A stretch of 52,905 nt of DNA from Avoscillospira sp045652125 (GCA_045652125.1 JAZRTT010000018.1:1-52905), one strand, 5' to 3'; positions 35,229-44,592 are shown, counted from the stretch's first letter. Notes: a model not told the origin generated them from the letters alone. Made by a program: numbers and translations.

Positions 35229-37163
35229 TTAAATATCCAGATTCACCACATACTTGGCGTTTTCTTCGATCCACGCCTTTCTGGGCTCCACCTCTTCGCC
35301 CATGAGAATGGAAAATACCCGGTCGGCGGCAGCGGCATCGTCCAGAGTGATTCGCCGCAGGGTCCGGCGCTGGGGATCCATGGTGGTCTCCCACAGCTCG
35401 TCCTTGTCCATCTCGCCAAGACCCTTGTATCGCTTGATCTCGATCTTGGCATTGCTCTCGCCCCGCATTTCCGCGGAGATCTGATCCCGCTGCTCATCGG
35501 AATAGGCCACCCGTTCCGTTTTGCCCTTAATGAGCTTGTACAGGGGCGGTACGGCGGAATAGACATAGCCCCGCTCGATGAGGGGACGCATATACCGGAA
35601 GAAGAACGTCAGAAGCAGGGTGCGGATATGGCTTCCGTCCACATCGGCATCGGACATGATAATGATCTTATGATAGCGGAGTTTTTCCGGATCGAATTCA
35701 TCCCCGATGCCGGCGCCCATGGCCATGATCAGAGGATTGAGCTTTTCGTTGCCGTAAACTTTATCTTTTCTTGCTTTTTCCACATTGAGCATCTTGCCCC
35801 ACATGGCTAAGATCGCCTGAAAGCGGCTGTCTCTGCCGTTGATGGCAGAGCCGGCAGCGGAATCGCCCTCGACGATGTACAGCTCGCACAGGGCCGGGTC
35901 TTTTTCGTTGCAGTCCTTCAGCTTGTCAGGCATACCGCCGGATTCCAAACCGTTTTTCTTGCGGATGGATTCTCTTGCCTTTTTGGCGGCCTCTCTGGCT
36001 CGGCTTGCCAGCATCGCCTTTTCCAGAATGATCTTGCCGGCGGCAGGATGTTCTTCCAAATATTCTGCCAGCAGTTTTGTGACCACCCCGTCCACCAGGG
36101 TACGAATATGGGCGTTGCCCAATTTGGCCTTGGTCTGCCCTTCAAATTGGGCATCGGTCAGTTTGACGGAGATCACAGCCGTAATGCCTTCCCGGACGTC
36201 GGATCCGTCCAGCTTATCGGCATCGGATTTGATGGCACCGATTTTGACACCGTAGGCATTGAGGACACGGGTCAGAGCCGTTTTGAAGCCGGTTTCGTGC
36301 ATACCGCCTTCCGGGGTACGGATATCATTGGCAAAGGAAATGATGTTCTCGTTGAAGCCATCGGAATACTGCAGGGCCAGCTCCGCAAAGGAATCCCCCT
36401 TGCTGCCCTGCATATAGATCACATCTTCATGGAGGGCAGTCTTGCCCTTGTTGAGCCACGTGACATACTCCCGAATACCGCCTTCGTAGCAGAATTCTTC
36501 CCGGTTTTCAAGACCCGGACGCTTGTCCTCCACGGAGATCTTCAATCCGCCGTTGAGGAAGGCCTGCTGGCGCATCCGGTCCCGGAGAACGCTGTATTCA
36601 TAGACCACCGTATCGAACATTTCCGGGTCGGGCTTAAAGGTGACGATGGTGCCGGTCTTGTCCGTTGTGCCGATGATCTTCATATCCTGGGTGATATTGC
36701 CCCGGGAGAATTTCATCTGATGAATTTTGCCGTCCTTATGGACCTCCGCATAGAGCCACTCGGAAAGGGCATTGACCACAGAGGCTCCCACGCCGTGGAG
36801 ACCGCCGGAGACTTTATATCCGCCGCCGCCGAACTTGCCGCCGGCATGCAGGACCGTAAAGACCACTTCCAGCGCAGGCTTTCCCGTCTGGCTCTGAATG
36901 TCCACAGGGATGCCGCGGCCGTTGTCCGTGACAGTAATGGTGTTTCCTTCATTGATGGTCACGGTGATCTCGGTGCAGTAGCCTGCCAGAGCTTCGTCGA
37001 TGGCATTATCCACGATCTCATACACCAGATGATGCAATCCGGAGGAGGAAGTGGAGCCGATGTACATACCGGGACGCTTTCTGACGGCTTCCAGACCTTC
37101 CAGAACCTGAATTTGGCTGGCGTCATAGGTTTCTTCTACTTTGTTCAAAATATCTTCAGACAT
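35229..37163 (-). CDS. gyrB: DNA gyrase subunit B
   Basis: The ATPase subunit, 644 residues. GHKL ATPase motifs: YEIVDNAIDEALAG with the catalytic Glu region, NGRGIPVD and GLHGVGASVVNALS. The Toprim motifs are YIVEGDSAAGSA and IIMSDADVDGSHI. The start at MSEDILNKV follows AGGAGG and overlaps the remB stop by 8 nt. Upstream codons in the same frame belong to remB in another frame. Confidence 0.97.
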   Translation of the reverse strand: MSEDILNKVEETYDASQIQVLEGLEAVRKRPGMYIGSTSSSGLHHLVYEIVDNAIDEALAGYCTEITVTINEGNTITVTDNGRGIPVDIQSQTGKPALEVVFTVLHAGGKFGGGGYKVSGGLHGVGASVVNALSEWLYAEVHKDGKIHQMKFSRGNITQDMKIIGTTDKTGTIVTFKPDPEMFDTVVYEYSVLRDRMRQQAFLNGGLKISVEDKRPGLENREEFCYEGGIREYVTWLNKGKTALHEDVIYMQGSKGDSFAELALQYSDGFNENIISFANDIRTPEGGMHETGFKTALTRVLNAYGVKIGAIKSDADKLDGSDVREGITAVISVKLTDAQFEGQTKAKLGNAHIRTLVDGVVTKLLAEYLEEHPAAGKIILEKAMLASRAREAAKKARESIRKKNGLESGGMPDKLKDCNEKDPALCELYIVEGDSAAGSAINGRDSRFQAILAMWGKMLNVEKARKDKVYGNEKLNPLIMAMGAGIGDEFDPEKLRYHKIIIMSDADVDGSHIRTLLLTFFFRYMRPLIERGYVYSAVPPLYKLIKGKTERVAYSDEQRDQISAEMRGESNAKIEIKRYKGLGEMDKDELWETTMDPQRRTLRRITLDDAAAADRVFSILMGEEVEPRKAWIEENAKYVVNLDI

Positions 37164-37488
37164 GGTTTTCCTCCTGTTGGAGTGATAAATTTCCTTTGTT
37201 TTTCGGCGGCACGAAAGAGGCCTCAATGTGGGACTGCGTGGTTCCTTTCAGCCTTTTTTCCAGCGTGGCGGCGTTGAACTGACACAGATACACACGATCC
37301 ATGCCGTATTCCCTGGTCAAGAGAAAGGATTTGGGAAGATCCTCGGTGACCGTGACCACCTGACCGTTTTTCTCCGCCTCCGAAAGAAACGCTCTGGTAT
37401 GCTTGGAACAGGTGGTATTATCCAAATCAAAAATGCCCAGAATGGACGTATCGCGTACAGCCATATCAAAGCCGATCTTTACATACAT
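37156..37488 (-). CDS. remB: RemB-like DUF370 regulator
   Basis: 110 residues. The DUF370 core is clear: MYVKIGFDMAVRDTSILGIFDLDNTT...T..FL. It sits between recF and gyrB exactly as B. subtilis yaaB/remB does, where it promotes matrix gene expression. About 25 C-terminal residues (FVPPKNKGNLSLQQEE) exceed the usual size and overlap the gyrB start. CCGGAGG precedes the ATG. Its role outside Bacillus is not established. Confidence 0.85.
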   Translation of the reverse strand: MYVKIGFDMAVRDTSILGIFDLDNTTCSKHTRAFLSEAEKNGQVVTVTEDLPKSFLLTREYGMDRVYLCQFNAATLEKRLKGTTQSHIEASFVPPKNKGNLSLQQEENHV

Positions 37489-37509
37489 AGAAACCTCCGG
37501 TTTCAATTG

Positions 37510-38616
37510 TCAATTATCAATTCTTTTCCCGTTCTCGATGACGATGACCTTTCCCAATTCCGTCAGCTTGTCCGTTTCGCAGCAGGTAATGAACACCTGC
37601 CCGGTTTTGATTTGGTTCAGGATAAAATCCTGCCGCTTACTGTCCAGTTCCGACAAAACATCATCCAGTAAAAGGATCGGTTCTTCTCCCGTATCATCCC
37701 GGAAGATTTCCCGCTGGGCCAGTTTCAATGAAATGGCGGCGGTACGGGTTTGACCCTGGGAACCGAAGGCTTTTAAGCTGACACCGTCCAAAAGGACATC
37801 AAAGTCATCCTTATGTGGGCCCGTAAGACATTGGCCCGATTCCAACTCTGCCTGCAGATGGCTCTGCTGATGGTTCAAAATCTGCTGCTCCAGCTCCCTT
37901 TTGGATGCCAGAGGATCAACAATGGTGGAAACCGTCTTATACTGCAGATGCAGGCTTTCTTTTCCGCCGGAAAAAGCCTTATGATAATCCGCAGTACAGC
38001 GGGATAATTTTTCCAGATAATTGGCGCGGTAGCCAATGAGAATCGCTCCCACCTGTGCCATACGGAGATTGAACTCCGGCAAAGTCTCCAGCAGGGAGGG
38101 AAATGCTTTTCCATCTTTTATCAGGCGGCTTTTATGCTCCAAAAGACGGTTGTATTCCGTCAATGCCCGTTCATAACCGGGACGGAGCTGGCACAGAGCA
38201 TCATCCATCAGCTTTCTTCTGGCAGAAGCTCCGGTTTTTAATACCAGAAGATCTTCCGGACAGAACAAAACCGTAGTCAAAAGACCCTGAAAACTTGTAA
38301 AATTCTTCTGCTTTACTCCGCCCAAATACAGCTGCCGCGGTTTTCTGCCGGCAAAGAGGACGGCTCGGAGGGTTTGTTCCCGTTCATGGGAAAATATTTC
38401 CCCTTCCAAATCCGCAAAGTCCGCACCGAACTGTAGAAGTTCCGCTTCTTTTCTGGTACGAAACCCATGACCTGTGGACAGATAGAAAATGGCTTCCAGC
38501 AGATTGGTCTTTCCCTGAGCATTATCTCCCAAGATCAGATTGACGCCGGGTACAAACCGGGCATCCAGCTCCGTATAGTTCCGAAAACCGCGGAGCTGCA
38601 GCCTATTGAGCCGCAT
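37510..38616 (-). CDS. recF: DNA repair ATPase RecF
   Basis: 368 residues, an SMC-like ATPase loading RecA at gaps. It has the start MRLNRLQLRGFRNY, Walker A GDNAQGKTNLLEA, the signature AFGSQGQTRTAAISLKLA and Walker B EPILLLDDVLSELD. It overlaps the S4 gene by 14 nt and lacks a strong ribosome site, so translation is probably coupled. Its final codons (RIDN and stop) are part of a short AATTGACAATT repeat. Confidence 0.96.
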   Translation of the reverse strand: MRLNRLQLRGFRNYTELDARFVPGVNLILGDNAQGKTNLLEAIFYLSTGHGFRTRKEAELLQFGADFADLEGEIFSHEREQTLRAVLFAGRKPRQLYLGGVKQKNFTSFQGLLTTVLFCPEDLLVLKTGASARRKLMDDALCQLRPGYERALTEYNRLLEHKSRLIKDGKAFPSLLETLPEFNLRMAQVGAILIGYRANYLEKLSRCTADYHKAFSGGKESLHLQYKTVSTIVDPLASKRELEQQILNHQQSHLQAELESGQCLTGPHKDDFDVLLDGVSLKAFGSQGQTRTAAISLKLAQREIFRDDTGEEPILLLDDVLSELDSKRQDFILNQIKTGQVFITCCETDKLTELGKVIVIENGKRIDN

Positions 38617-38857
38617 CTTCCGTGACCTGCCATTGCTGACCCATAAAGCAGACGACGTCACCGGGGCGGAGCTTTTTTCCCCGCATGGTGCATACTTCGC
38701 CGTTGACCAGCACTTCCTCTGCCAGAATGACCTGTTTTGCCATGCCGCCGCTTTCTACCGCGTTGGCAAATTTCAGAAAATCCTGCAGCTTGATAAACTC
38801 TGTCCGAATGGGAATCGGTTCTGCATGGGCAGAATGCTTGATGACTTTGACTTTCAT
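38603..38857 (-). CDS. S4-domain RNA-binding protein (YaaA type)
   Basis: 84 residues, an S4 domain protein: EFIKLQDFLKFANAVESGG, then EEVLVNGEVCTMRGKKLRPGDVV, the standard RNA-binding loop. The YaaA place between dnaN and recF is conserved in Firmicutes. It is similar in size to ribosome-associated S4 proteins, but this member's RNA is unknown. GGAGG is 5 nt before the ATG; the gap upstream to dnaN holds a short GAATGCAGAATGC repeat (38880-38892). Confidence 0.9.
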   Translation of the reverse strand: MKVKVIKHSAHAEPIPIRTEFIKLQDFLKFANAVESGGMAKQVILAEEVLVNGEVCTMRGKKLRPGDVVCFMGQQWQVTEDAAQ

Positions 38858-38954
38858 GGCAACCTCCGAGGGTTTTTGGAATGCAGAATGCTGAATGGAT
38901 ATGTCAGCTTCCCTGACGATTTTCATCCGTCCTGCTGCGCAGGATACGATCGTT

Positions 38955-40064
38955 TTATTCTGCCTTCAGCCGTACCGGCAGAACCATGTAGGAAAACTTT
39001 TTGCTGCCGTCTGCCGGAGTAAGCACAATGGGACTCAGACCGTTGGACAATTCCAAAATCAGATGTTCATCGGGGACTGCCTTCAACGCATCCAGCAGAT
39101 ATCGGCAGTTAAAGCCGATCTCCAGCTCCTTGCCGTCGCCTGCCAAAGAGCAGACATCATAGGCCTCGCCGATGGTTGTGATCGTGCGGAACTCACCGCT
39201 GTCCTGCCCGAATTTGCAGCGGACGGGACTTTTGATCTTTTCGGAAATGATCAGACCCACGCGGTCGATGGTAGCCGTCAGTTGGGCACGATTTGCACCC
39301 AGCCGAATGGGATTTTCCGTAGGGACTACCCGCCGCCAGTCAAGAAAATCGCCTTCCAGAACGCGGCAGACCAGCGTGACACCGTCGATTTCAAACAAAA
39401 TATGTTTTCTGCCCAGTGTGAAGGAGGCCAAATCGTCTGTATCTCCGAGAATTTTTTCCACTTCTTTCAAAGCAGCGGACGGAACAACAAATTTCATTTC
39501 CCGTTCTGTGGGCTGTTCCGGGCAATACCGCCGCAGAGCCAAACGGTAGCCATCCACCGCCACCATGGTAATGGATTCGTTTTCTACCTCTATGAGACAG
39601 CCGGTGTGGATCGGGCGGGCCTGATTTTCGCTGACGGAGAAAATCGTGCCGGAGATCAGATTCCGCAGCTCTCTCTGCGGCAGCTTTACAGCATTTTCAA
39701 ACTCCACGTCCGGCAGCTCCGGATAATCCTCGGCAGACATGGCGGTAATGGAGAAAGAGGAGATTCCGCAGCGGATGGAAACTTTGTAATTTTCATCCAC
39801 CGTAACCGTCACTTCCTCATCGGGGAGCTTGCGGATAATGTCAAAAAACAGGCGGGCAGGCATGACACATTCTCCCACAGACGAAATATCCGCCGGTACG
39901 GTAACGGTGATTCCCGTTTCCAGATTATAACCGGAAAGATACAGATGCATGCCTGCTTTTACATGAATCCCTTCCAGTGCAGAAATTGCACTTTTCTGGG
40001 CAACTGTACGGGAGGCGATGGAAACAGCATTGACCAACAGACTTTTTTCACAGATAAATTTCAT
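38955..40064 (-). CDS. dnaN: DNA polymerase III beta sliding clamp
   Basis: 369 residues, the processivity clamp, in three similar domains. It starts MKFICEKSLLVNAVSIASRTV, includes MVAVDGYRLALRR, and ends with PADGSKKFSYMVLPVRLKAE, the canonical clamp C-terminus. AAGGAGG lies 6 nt before the ATG. The intergenic oriC separates it from dnaA, which reads in the same direction. Confidence 0.97.
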   Translation of the reverse strand: MKFICEKSLLVNAVSIASRTVAQKSAISALEGIHVKAGMHLYLSGYNLETGITVTVPADISSVGECVMPARLFFDIIRKLPDEEVTVTVDENYKVSIRCGISSFSITAMSAEDYPELPDVEFENAVKLPQRELRNLISGTIFSVSENQARPIHTGCLIEVENESITMVAVDGYRLALRRYCPEQPTEREMKFVVPSAALKEVEKILGDTDDLASFTLGRKHILFEIDGVTLVCRVLEGDFLDWRRVVPTENPIRLGANRAQLTATIDRVGLIISEKIKSPVRCKFGQDSGEFRTITTIGEAYDVCSLAGDGKELEIGFNCRYLLDALKAVPDEHLILELSNGLSPIVLTPADGSKKFSYMVLPVRLKAE

Positions 40065-40077
40065 GGAGTACCTCCTT

Positions 40078-40329
40078 TTTTCCACAGGAACATGGAAGGG
40101 ATTGTAAAGAAAGAATCTTCTTTCTTAAAAAGAGAGAAAGAATATTTCAGTAGTAACAGTAGTAGTAGAAAGTTATGTGGAAAACAGGTGCAGCGGCAGA
40201 TATACCGGCGTTTTTTTTCCACAGGGGGGTGTGAATCATTTTTGGGTTTTCCACAGGATGAATAAGCAGGCAGACCCCTTTTGGTTTTCCACATTTTGTT
40301 TTCCACATTGCACAAAGGGGTGTGGAAAA
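40078..40329. other. oriC: DnaA-box cluster between dnaA and dnaN
   Basis: Seven TTTTCCACA boxes, one base from TTATCCACA, are visible. Plus orientation: 40078-40086, 40215-40223, 40247-40255, 40285-40293, 40299-40307. Minus orientation: 40176-40184 and 40321-40329. A weaker box (TGTGAATCA) is at 40230-40238. A further TTTTCCACA lies upstream of dnaA at 41765-41773. The A/T- and purine-rich 40097-40147 next to the box at 40176 is the likely unwinding region. Confidence 0.92.
40148..40184 (+). other. DnaA-trio array with adjacent DnaA box
   Basis: Reading 5' to 3' on the plus strand: CAG TAG TAA CAG TAG TAG TAG (40148-40168), a 7-nt spacer, then TGTGGAAAA (40176-40184). AT-rich DNA lies on the far side of the trios. 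This matches the described basal unwinding unit, in which DnaA filaments load from a box onto 3'-GAT-5' repeats. Confidence 0.8.
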
Positions 40330-40348
40330 AATGTGACAGGTAGCTTAT

Positions 40349-41668
40349 TTACAGTTTGTTATTGATGTTTGCCATAATGTCCCGAATGGTATCGCTCATA
40401 TGACTGTCGCTTGCAGACAGCAGAGAGCTGATTTTCTGCACGCTGTACATGGCGGTGGTGTGATCTCTGCCGAACTGGGCACCCACATCGGGAAAACTGA
40501 GGTTCGTCATGGAACGAATCAGGTACATTGCCACCTGTCTTGCTTCGGCTGTTCCTTTGTTTTTCTGGGTGCTTTTGATGGTAGCTTCGTTGATATTGTA
40601 GAAACGGGAGACTTCCCGGATGATCAGTTCCGGGGTGGGCAGAGTGTCTGCTTTGCCTTTATACATATCCTTGATGGCACGGGTCACATTGGGTACGTCC
40701 ACAGGCATTCCCGTCAGGTCATGATAGGCTTTGATCTTTTTCACGGTGCCTTCGATCTGGCGGATGTTATTGGTGATATTTTCGGCAATGTAGGAGCAGA
40801 CATCATCCGGCATTTCCAAATTCAGGGTTTTGCATTTGTTGCGGATGATCGCCATTCTGGTTTCGTAATCCGGGGGATTGATATCTGCCAGCAGACCCCA
40901 CTCAAAGCGGGTGCGGAGCCGATCCTCCAGCCGGGCCAACTCATGGGGGGGACGGTCGGAGGTCAGGACGATCTGCTTTCCGTTTTCATAAAGGGTGTTG
41001 AAGGTGTGGAAGAATTCCTCCTGGGTGGAATCCTTACCGGCGATGAACTGGATGTCATCCATCAAAAACAGATCCGCATTGCGGTATTTATTGCGGAATT
41101 CCTGATTTTTGCCCTCCTGCAGGGAACGAATCAATTCGTTGGTAAATTCATCGCCTTTGATATAGACGATATTGTATTCCGGATGCTTTCCGCTGATCTC
41201 ACTGGCAATGGCATAAAGCAGGTGGGTCTTACCCAGCCCGGAGGGCCCGTGGATAAACAAAGGGTTATTGGTTACTGCGGGATTGTTGGCCACAGCCACC
41301 GCGGCGGCATGGGCAAATTGATTGGAAGGGCCGACAATAAACCGGTCAAAGGTAAATTGGGGATTATATTCCAGAAAACGGGGTTTTTTGGGAATATTCT
41401 GCTCCTGCAGTTCCTTCAGTTCCTGATCCGACAGGACGACCACGTCTACTTTTTTCTCAAAAAGCTGCTGCATGGCATCCTGAATATAGGGGATAAAACG
41501 GGACTGAATAATATCATAATGGAACTCATCGTGGGAGCAGAGAATCAGCTTGTCCTCCGTGACTTCCACCAGTTCGGCATCTTCAAACCAGTTGGATACT
41601 ACGGTTTCTGTCAGAAGGTTTTCCATGTATTTCAGAACCTTGGCCCAAATATAGGAAGATGTGTACAT
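40349..41668 (-). CDS. dnaA: chromosomal replication initiator DnaA
   Basis: 439 residues. Walker A GPSGLGKTHLLYA, Walker B LFLMDDIQFI, sensor and arginine motifs LTSDRPPHELARLEDRLRTRFEWGL, and the domain IV signature GRDHTTAMYSVQKI that reads the DnaA box. The N-terminal helicase-loading domain (about 1-75) and a short linker are present. AAAGGAG precedes the ATG. A DnaA box just upstream of its promoter suggests autoregulation. Confidence 0.97.
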   Translation of the reverse strand: MYTSSYIWAKVLKYMENLLTETVVSNWFEDAELVEVTEDKLILCSHDEFHYDIIQSRFIPYIQDAMQQLFEKKVDVVVLSDQELKELQEQNIPKKPRFLEYNPQFTFDRFIVGPSNQFAHAAAVAVANNPAVTNNPLFIHGPSGLGKTHLLYAIASEISGKHPEYNIVYIKGDEFTNELIRSLQEGKNQEFRNKYRNADLFLMDDIQFIAGKDSTQEEFFHTFNTLYENGKQIVLTSDRPPHELARLEDRLRTRFEWGLLADINPPDYETRMAIIRNKCKTLNLEMPDDVCSYIAENITNNIRQIEGTVKKIKAYHDLTGMPVDVPNVTRAIKDMYKGKADTLPTPELIIREVSRFYNINEATIKSTQKNKGTAEARQVAMYLIRSMTNLSFPDVGAQFGRDHTTAMYSVQKISSLLSASDSHMSDTIRDIMANINNKL

Positions 41669-41733
41669 ATTCGTCTCCTTTCACAGGAATTTGTGCAAAA
41701 AAAGCAATATTACGGCACAATAATTTATGATAA

Positions 41734-41773
41734 ATTATAGCATAGAATCAAAAAAATTGCAAGGTTTTCCACA
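41734..41773 (-). promoter_or_regulatory. dnaA promoter with upstream DnaA box
   Basis: On the minus strand TTGCAA (41757-41762), a 17-nt spacer and a perfect TATAAT (41734-41739). The box TTTTCCACA (41765-41773, plus orientation) lies directly upstream of the -35, where bound DnaA could repress. Confidence 0.82.
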
Positions 41774-41786
41774 GGGGTTTTGGAAG

Positions 41787-41813
41787 AAAAAAGGGGCGGC
41801 AAACTGCCGCCCC
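41787..41813 (-). terminator. terminator of cysK
   Basis: On the minus strand GGGGCGGCA pairs with TGCCGCCCC (41813-41805 with 41801-41793), a 3-nt loop and TTTTTT. It separates cysK from dnaA. Confidence 0.92.
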
Positions 41814-41836
41814 AAACCCTCTGTTTTTCAAAAGAA

Positions 41837-42760
41837 TCATTCGTAAATGCCGGTGCTGAGATACCGCTGTCCGTCATCCGGCAGGACCACGACGATGGTT
41901 TTTCCCATCATCTCCGGGCGGCTGCCCAGCTCTGCCGCCGCAGCAAGGGCTGCACCGGCGGAAATACCGGCGAGCAAGCCCTCTGTTTTGGCAAGGAGAT
42001 TGGCTGTTTCTTCCGCGTCCCGGTCGGTGACTGTGAGGATCTCGTCATAAATCGCTCTGTTCAGATTTTTGGGAATGAAGTTTGTCCCGATACCCTGAAT
42101 GTTATGAGGACCTGCTTTCCCGCAGGATAAAAGAGGAGAAGCGGCCGGCTCAACAGCGACCACATGAATGGCGGGGTTTTGTTCTTTGAGATATTTTGCA
42201 CTTCCGGAAAGGGTGCCGCCGGTACCGACGGCGGAGACAAATGCATCCAGTTTCCCCTCTGTGTCCCGCCAGATCTCAGGACCGGTGGTTTTATAATGGG
42301 CGGTGGGATTGGCTGGGTTATCAAACTGACCCAAAATCACAGAGCCGAGGATGGAAGCCCGCAATTCCTCCGCCTTTTCAACAGAGCCGGACATTCCTTT
42401 TTCCCCTTCGGTCAAAATGATTTCCGCTCCATAGGAGCGAATCAACCGCTGCCGCTCCATACTCATGGTTTCCGGCATGGTGAGAATCACACGATAGCCT
42501 CTGGTCAGTCCCACCCATGCAAGGCCAATGCCCGTATTGCCCGATGTGGGCTCAATGATGGCGGCACCCGGCTTCAGAATCCCGTTTTTTTCCGCATCCA
42601 GGATCATCTCCAGCGCCGGACGGTCTTTGGCAGAACCGGCAGGGTTGAAGCCTTCCAATTTTCCCAGAATCCGGCAGTGGAGTTCCTTCTTTTTGCAGAA
42701 ACGATGCAGCTCCAAAAGGGGCGTATTTCCAATGAGTTCCGATAGATCGTGATAAAGCAC
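41837..42760 (-). CDS. cysK: cysteine synthase (O-acetylserine sulfhydrylase)
   Basis: About 307 residues, PLP-dependent, making cysteine from O-acetylserine and sulfide. The PLP Lys is in FNPAGSAKDRPA, then EPTSGNTGIGLAW, VGTGGTLSGSAKYL and PDDGQRYLSTGIYE at the C-terminus. The start is a GTG behind GGAAGGAG (MLYHDLSELIGNTPLL); the longer frame would begin inside the mscL terminator. It has its own terminator. Confidence 0.92.
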   Translation of the reverse strand: MLYHDLSELIGNTPLLELHRFCKKKELHCRILGKLEGFNPAGSAKDRPALEMILDAEKNGILKPGAAIIEPTSGNTGIGLAWVGLTRGYRVILTMPETMSMERQRLIRSYGAEIILTEGEKGMSGSVEKAEELRASILGSVILGQFDNPANPTAHYKTTGPEIWRDTEGKLDAFVSAVGTGGTLSGSAKYLKEQNPAIHVVAVEPAASPLLSCGKAGPHNIQGIGTNFIPKNLNRAIYDEILTVTDRDAEETANLLAKTEGLLAGISAGAALAAAAELGSRPEMMGKTIVVVLPDDGQRYLSTGIYE

Positions 42761-42774
42761 AGACGTCTCCTTCC

Positions 42775-42815
42775 AAAAATTGTCCACAGCTTACGAAAAA
42801 CTGTGGACAATTTTT
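42775..42815 (-). terminator. mscL terminator with DnaA-box-like arms
   Basis: A perfect 15-bp stem (42801-42815 with 42775-42789), an 11-nt loop and an A/T-rich base starting at the mscL stop. The arms read TTGTCCACA in opposite orientation, each one base from TTATCCACA. Confidence 0.8.
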
Positions 42816-43235
42816 TTACTGTTTTTTCAGCAGGTCGCGAATTTCCGTGAGAAGAACTTCTTCATTAGAAGGAGCAGGGGGTTCGGCAGGCGCTTCTTCT
42901 GTTTTCTTCTTCATGCTGTTTATGGTTTTGACAATGGCAAAGACCACCATGGCAATGAGGATGAAGTCAATGATGGCTGCCACAAAATTACCGAAACCGA
43001 TGGTAATGGCCTCCTGCACCACAGTCTCTCCGTCCAGAACGGCTTCCCGAACCACAAGATTCAGGGCGGTCATATCCCGAGTACCGAATACCCAGCCGAG
43101 GAAAGGCATAAACACATCATTGACCAGCGAGGTGGTGATCTTGCCGAAGGCGGTGGCAATAATGACACCAATGGCCATGTCCATCACATTGCCCCGTGCG
43201 ATGAAATCCTTGAATTCGCCGAACAGTTTTTTCAT
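42816..43235 (-). CDS. mscL: large-conductance mechanosensitive channel MscL
   Basis: 139 residues. It has the N-terminal amphipathic start MKKLFGEFKDFIARGNVMDMAIGVIIATAFGKI, the pore helix TM1 (about 15-40), and a second membrane segment near 75-97 (FVAAIIDFILIAMVVFAIV). A basic/Pro-rich cytoplasmic tail follows. It relieves osmotic downshock. AAAGGGG precedes the ATG. The 68-nt gap to serS holds a short AACAATT/AATTGTT inverted repeat. Confidence 0.93.
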   Translation of the reverse strand: MKKLFGEFKDFIARGNVMDMAIGVIIATAFGKITTSLVNDVFMPFLGWVFGTRDMTALNLVVREAVLDGETVVQEAITIGFGNFVAAIIDFILIAMVVFAIVKTINSMKKKTEEAPAEPPAPSNEEVLLTEIRDLLKKQ

Positions 43236-43302
43236 AAGAATACCCCTTTCAGTTAAAAAATAAACAATTGTAAATTGTTAATGGAAACGAAATACTTTCC
43301 GA

Positions 43303-44592
43303 TTATTTCTTTTCAATGACTTCAATGCCGCCAAGATATTTCCGCAGCACTTCCGGAACGACAATGGAGCCGTCAGCACGCTGATTTTGCTCCACCATGG
43401 CAGGGAAAATACGGGAGGTCGCCAGGCCGGAGCCGTTGAGGGTGTGGACGAATTCCGGCTTGCCTGTGGCCTCTCTGCGGAAGCGGATATTGCCGCGGCG
43501 TGCCTGATAGTCTCTGGCGTTGGAAACGGAGGAGACTTCCTTATAGCCGTTCATGGAGGGAATCTGAATTTCAATGTCGTAAGTCCGGGCCATGGACGCA
43601 GAGCAGTCACCGGCTGCCAGCTTCACGGTGCGGAAATGGAAACCAAGACCCTTTACCAAATTTTCGGCTTTCATGACCAGTTCTTCAAAGGCGGCATCGG
43701 AATCCTCCGGTTTGGTGTACTGGAACATTTCGATTTTGTTGAACTGATGGCCGCGGACCATGCCCCGTTCCTCGGCCCGGCCGGAACCTGCTTCCCGGCG
43801 GAAACAGGGGGTATAAGCAAAGAATTTCCGGGGCAGATCGCTCTCACAGAGAATCTCGTCTCTGTAAATGGATGCAAGGGCCGTTTCTGCCGTGGGGAGC
43901 ATAAAATGCATCCGCTCGTCGGTGGGGTTCTCGATTTTGTAGACTTCATCGGCAAACTTGGGGAACTGACCGGCTGTTTCGCCGCATTGATACTCCAGCA
44001 TATGGGGCAAAATCACCATTTCATAGCCGTCGGCAAGATGACAGTCCATGAAATAATTGAGCAGTGCCCATTCCAGACGGGCGCCCATGCCCTTATAGAT
44101 CCAGAAGCCGGTTCCTGCCAGCTTGGCGCCCCGTTCATAGTCAATAAGGTCCAGACCGGTACACAGATCCACATGGTGCTGCGGTTCAAAGTCAAACACA
44201 TGCGGCTCGCCGTAGTACCGCAGAGGCTCGTTGTTCTCCTTACCGCCGGGTTTCAGATCGGGATCGGGCAGATTGGGCAGGCTGAGCAAACAGGTGCGGT
44301 ACTCCGCCTCCACGGCCCGGAGCTTTTCGTCATTTCCGGAAATGATTGCCTTCAGCTCGCCCATGCGGGCAAAAACAGGGGCAACATCCTGCCCGGACTT
44401 TTTAAGAATCGGAATCTCCTTGGAGACTTTGTTCTGCTCTGCCTTCATAGCTTCGGTTTCGGCAATGAGCGACCGCCGTGCGGCGTCCAGCTCCAGAATC
44501 CGATCGATCTGCTCGTCACAGTTGACTTCCTTTGCCCGTAGGGCGTCTTTTACCCCCCGGGGATCTTCTTTGATGCGTCTGATATCGATCAT
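43303..44592 (-). CDS. serS: seryl-tRNA synthetase
   Basis: 429 residues, class II. The N-terminal coiled-coil arm (about 30-100) binds the long variable arm of tRNA-Ser. Motif 2 is CFRREAGSGRAEERGMVRGHQFNKIE, and motif 3 NGSGLATSRIFPAMVEQNQ. The family's TAETAL motif is PTAETALASIY. It starts 4 nt after the upstream gene's stop with no separate T-box, so it is expressed from the parAB transcript or a promoter within it. Confidence 0.96.
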   Translation of the reverse strand: MIDIRRIKEDPRGVKDALRAKEVNCDEQIDRILELDAARRSLIAETEAMKAEQNKVSKEIPILKKSGQDVAPVFARMGELKAIISGNDEKLRAVEAEYRTCLLSLPNLPDPDLKPGGKENNEPLRYYGEPHVFDFEPQHHVDLCTGLDLIDYERGAKLAGTGFWIYKGMGARLEWALLNYFMDCHLADGYEMVILPHMLEYQCGETAGQFPKFADEVYKIENPTDERMHFMLPTAETALASIYRDEILCESDLPRKFFAYTPCFRREAGSGRAEERGMVRGHQFNKIEMFQYTKPEDSDAAFEELVMKAENLVKGLGFHFRTVKLAAGDCSASMARTYDIEIQIPSMNGYKEVSSVSNARDYQARRGNIRFRREATGKPEFVHTLNGSGLATSRIFPAMVEQNQRADGSIVVPEVLRKYLGGIEVIEKK

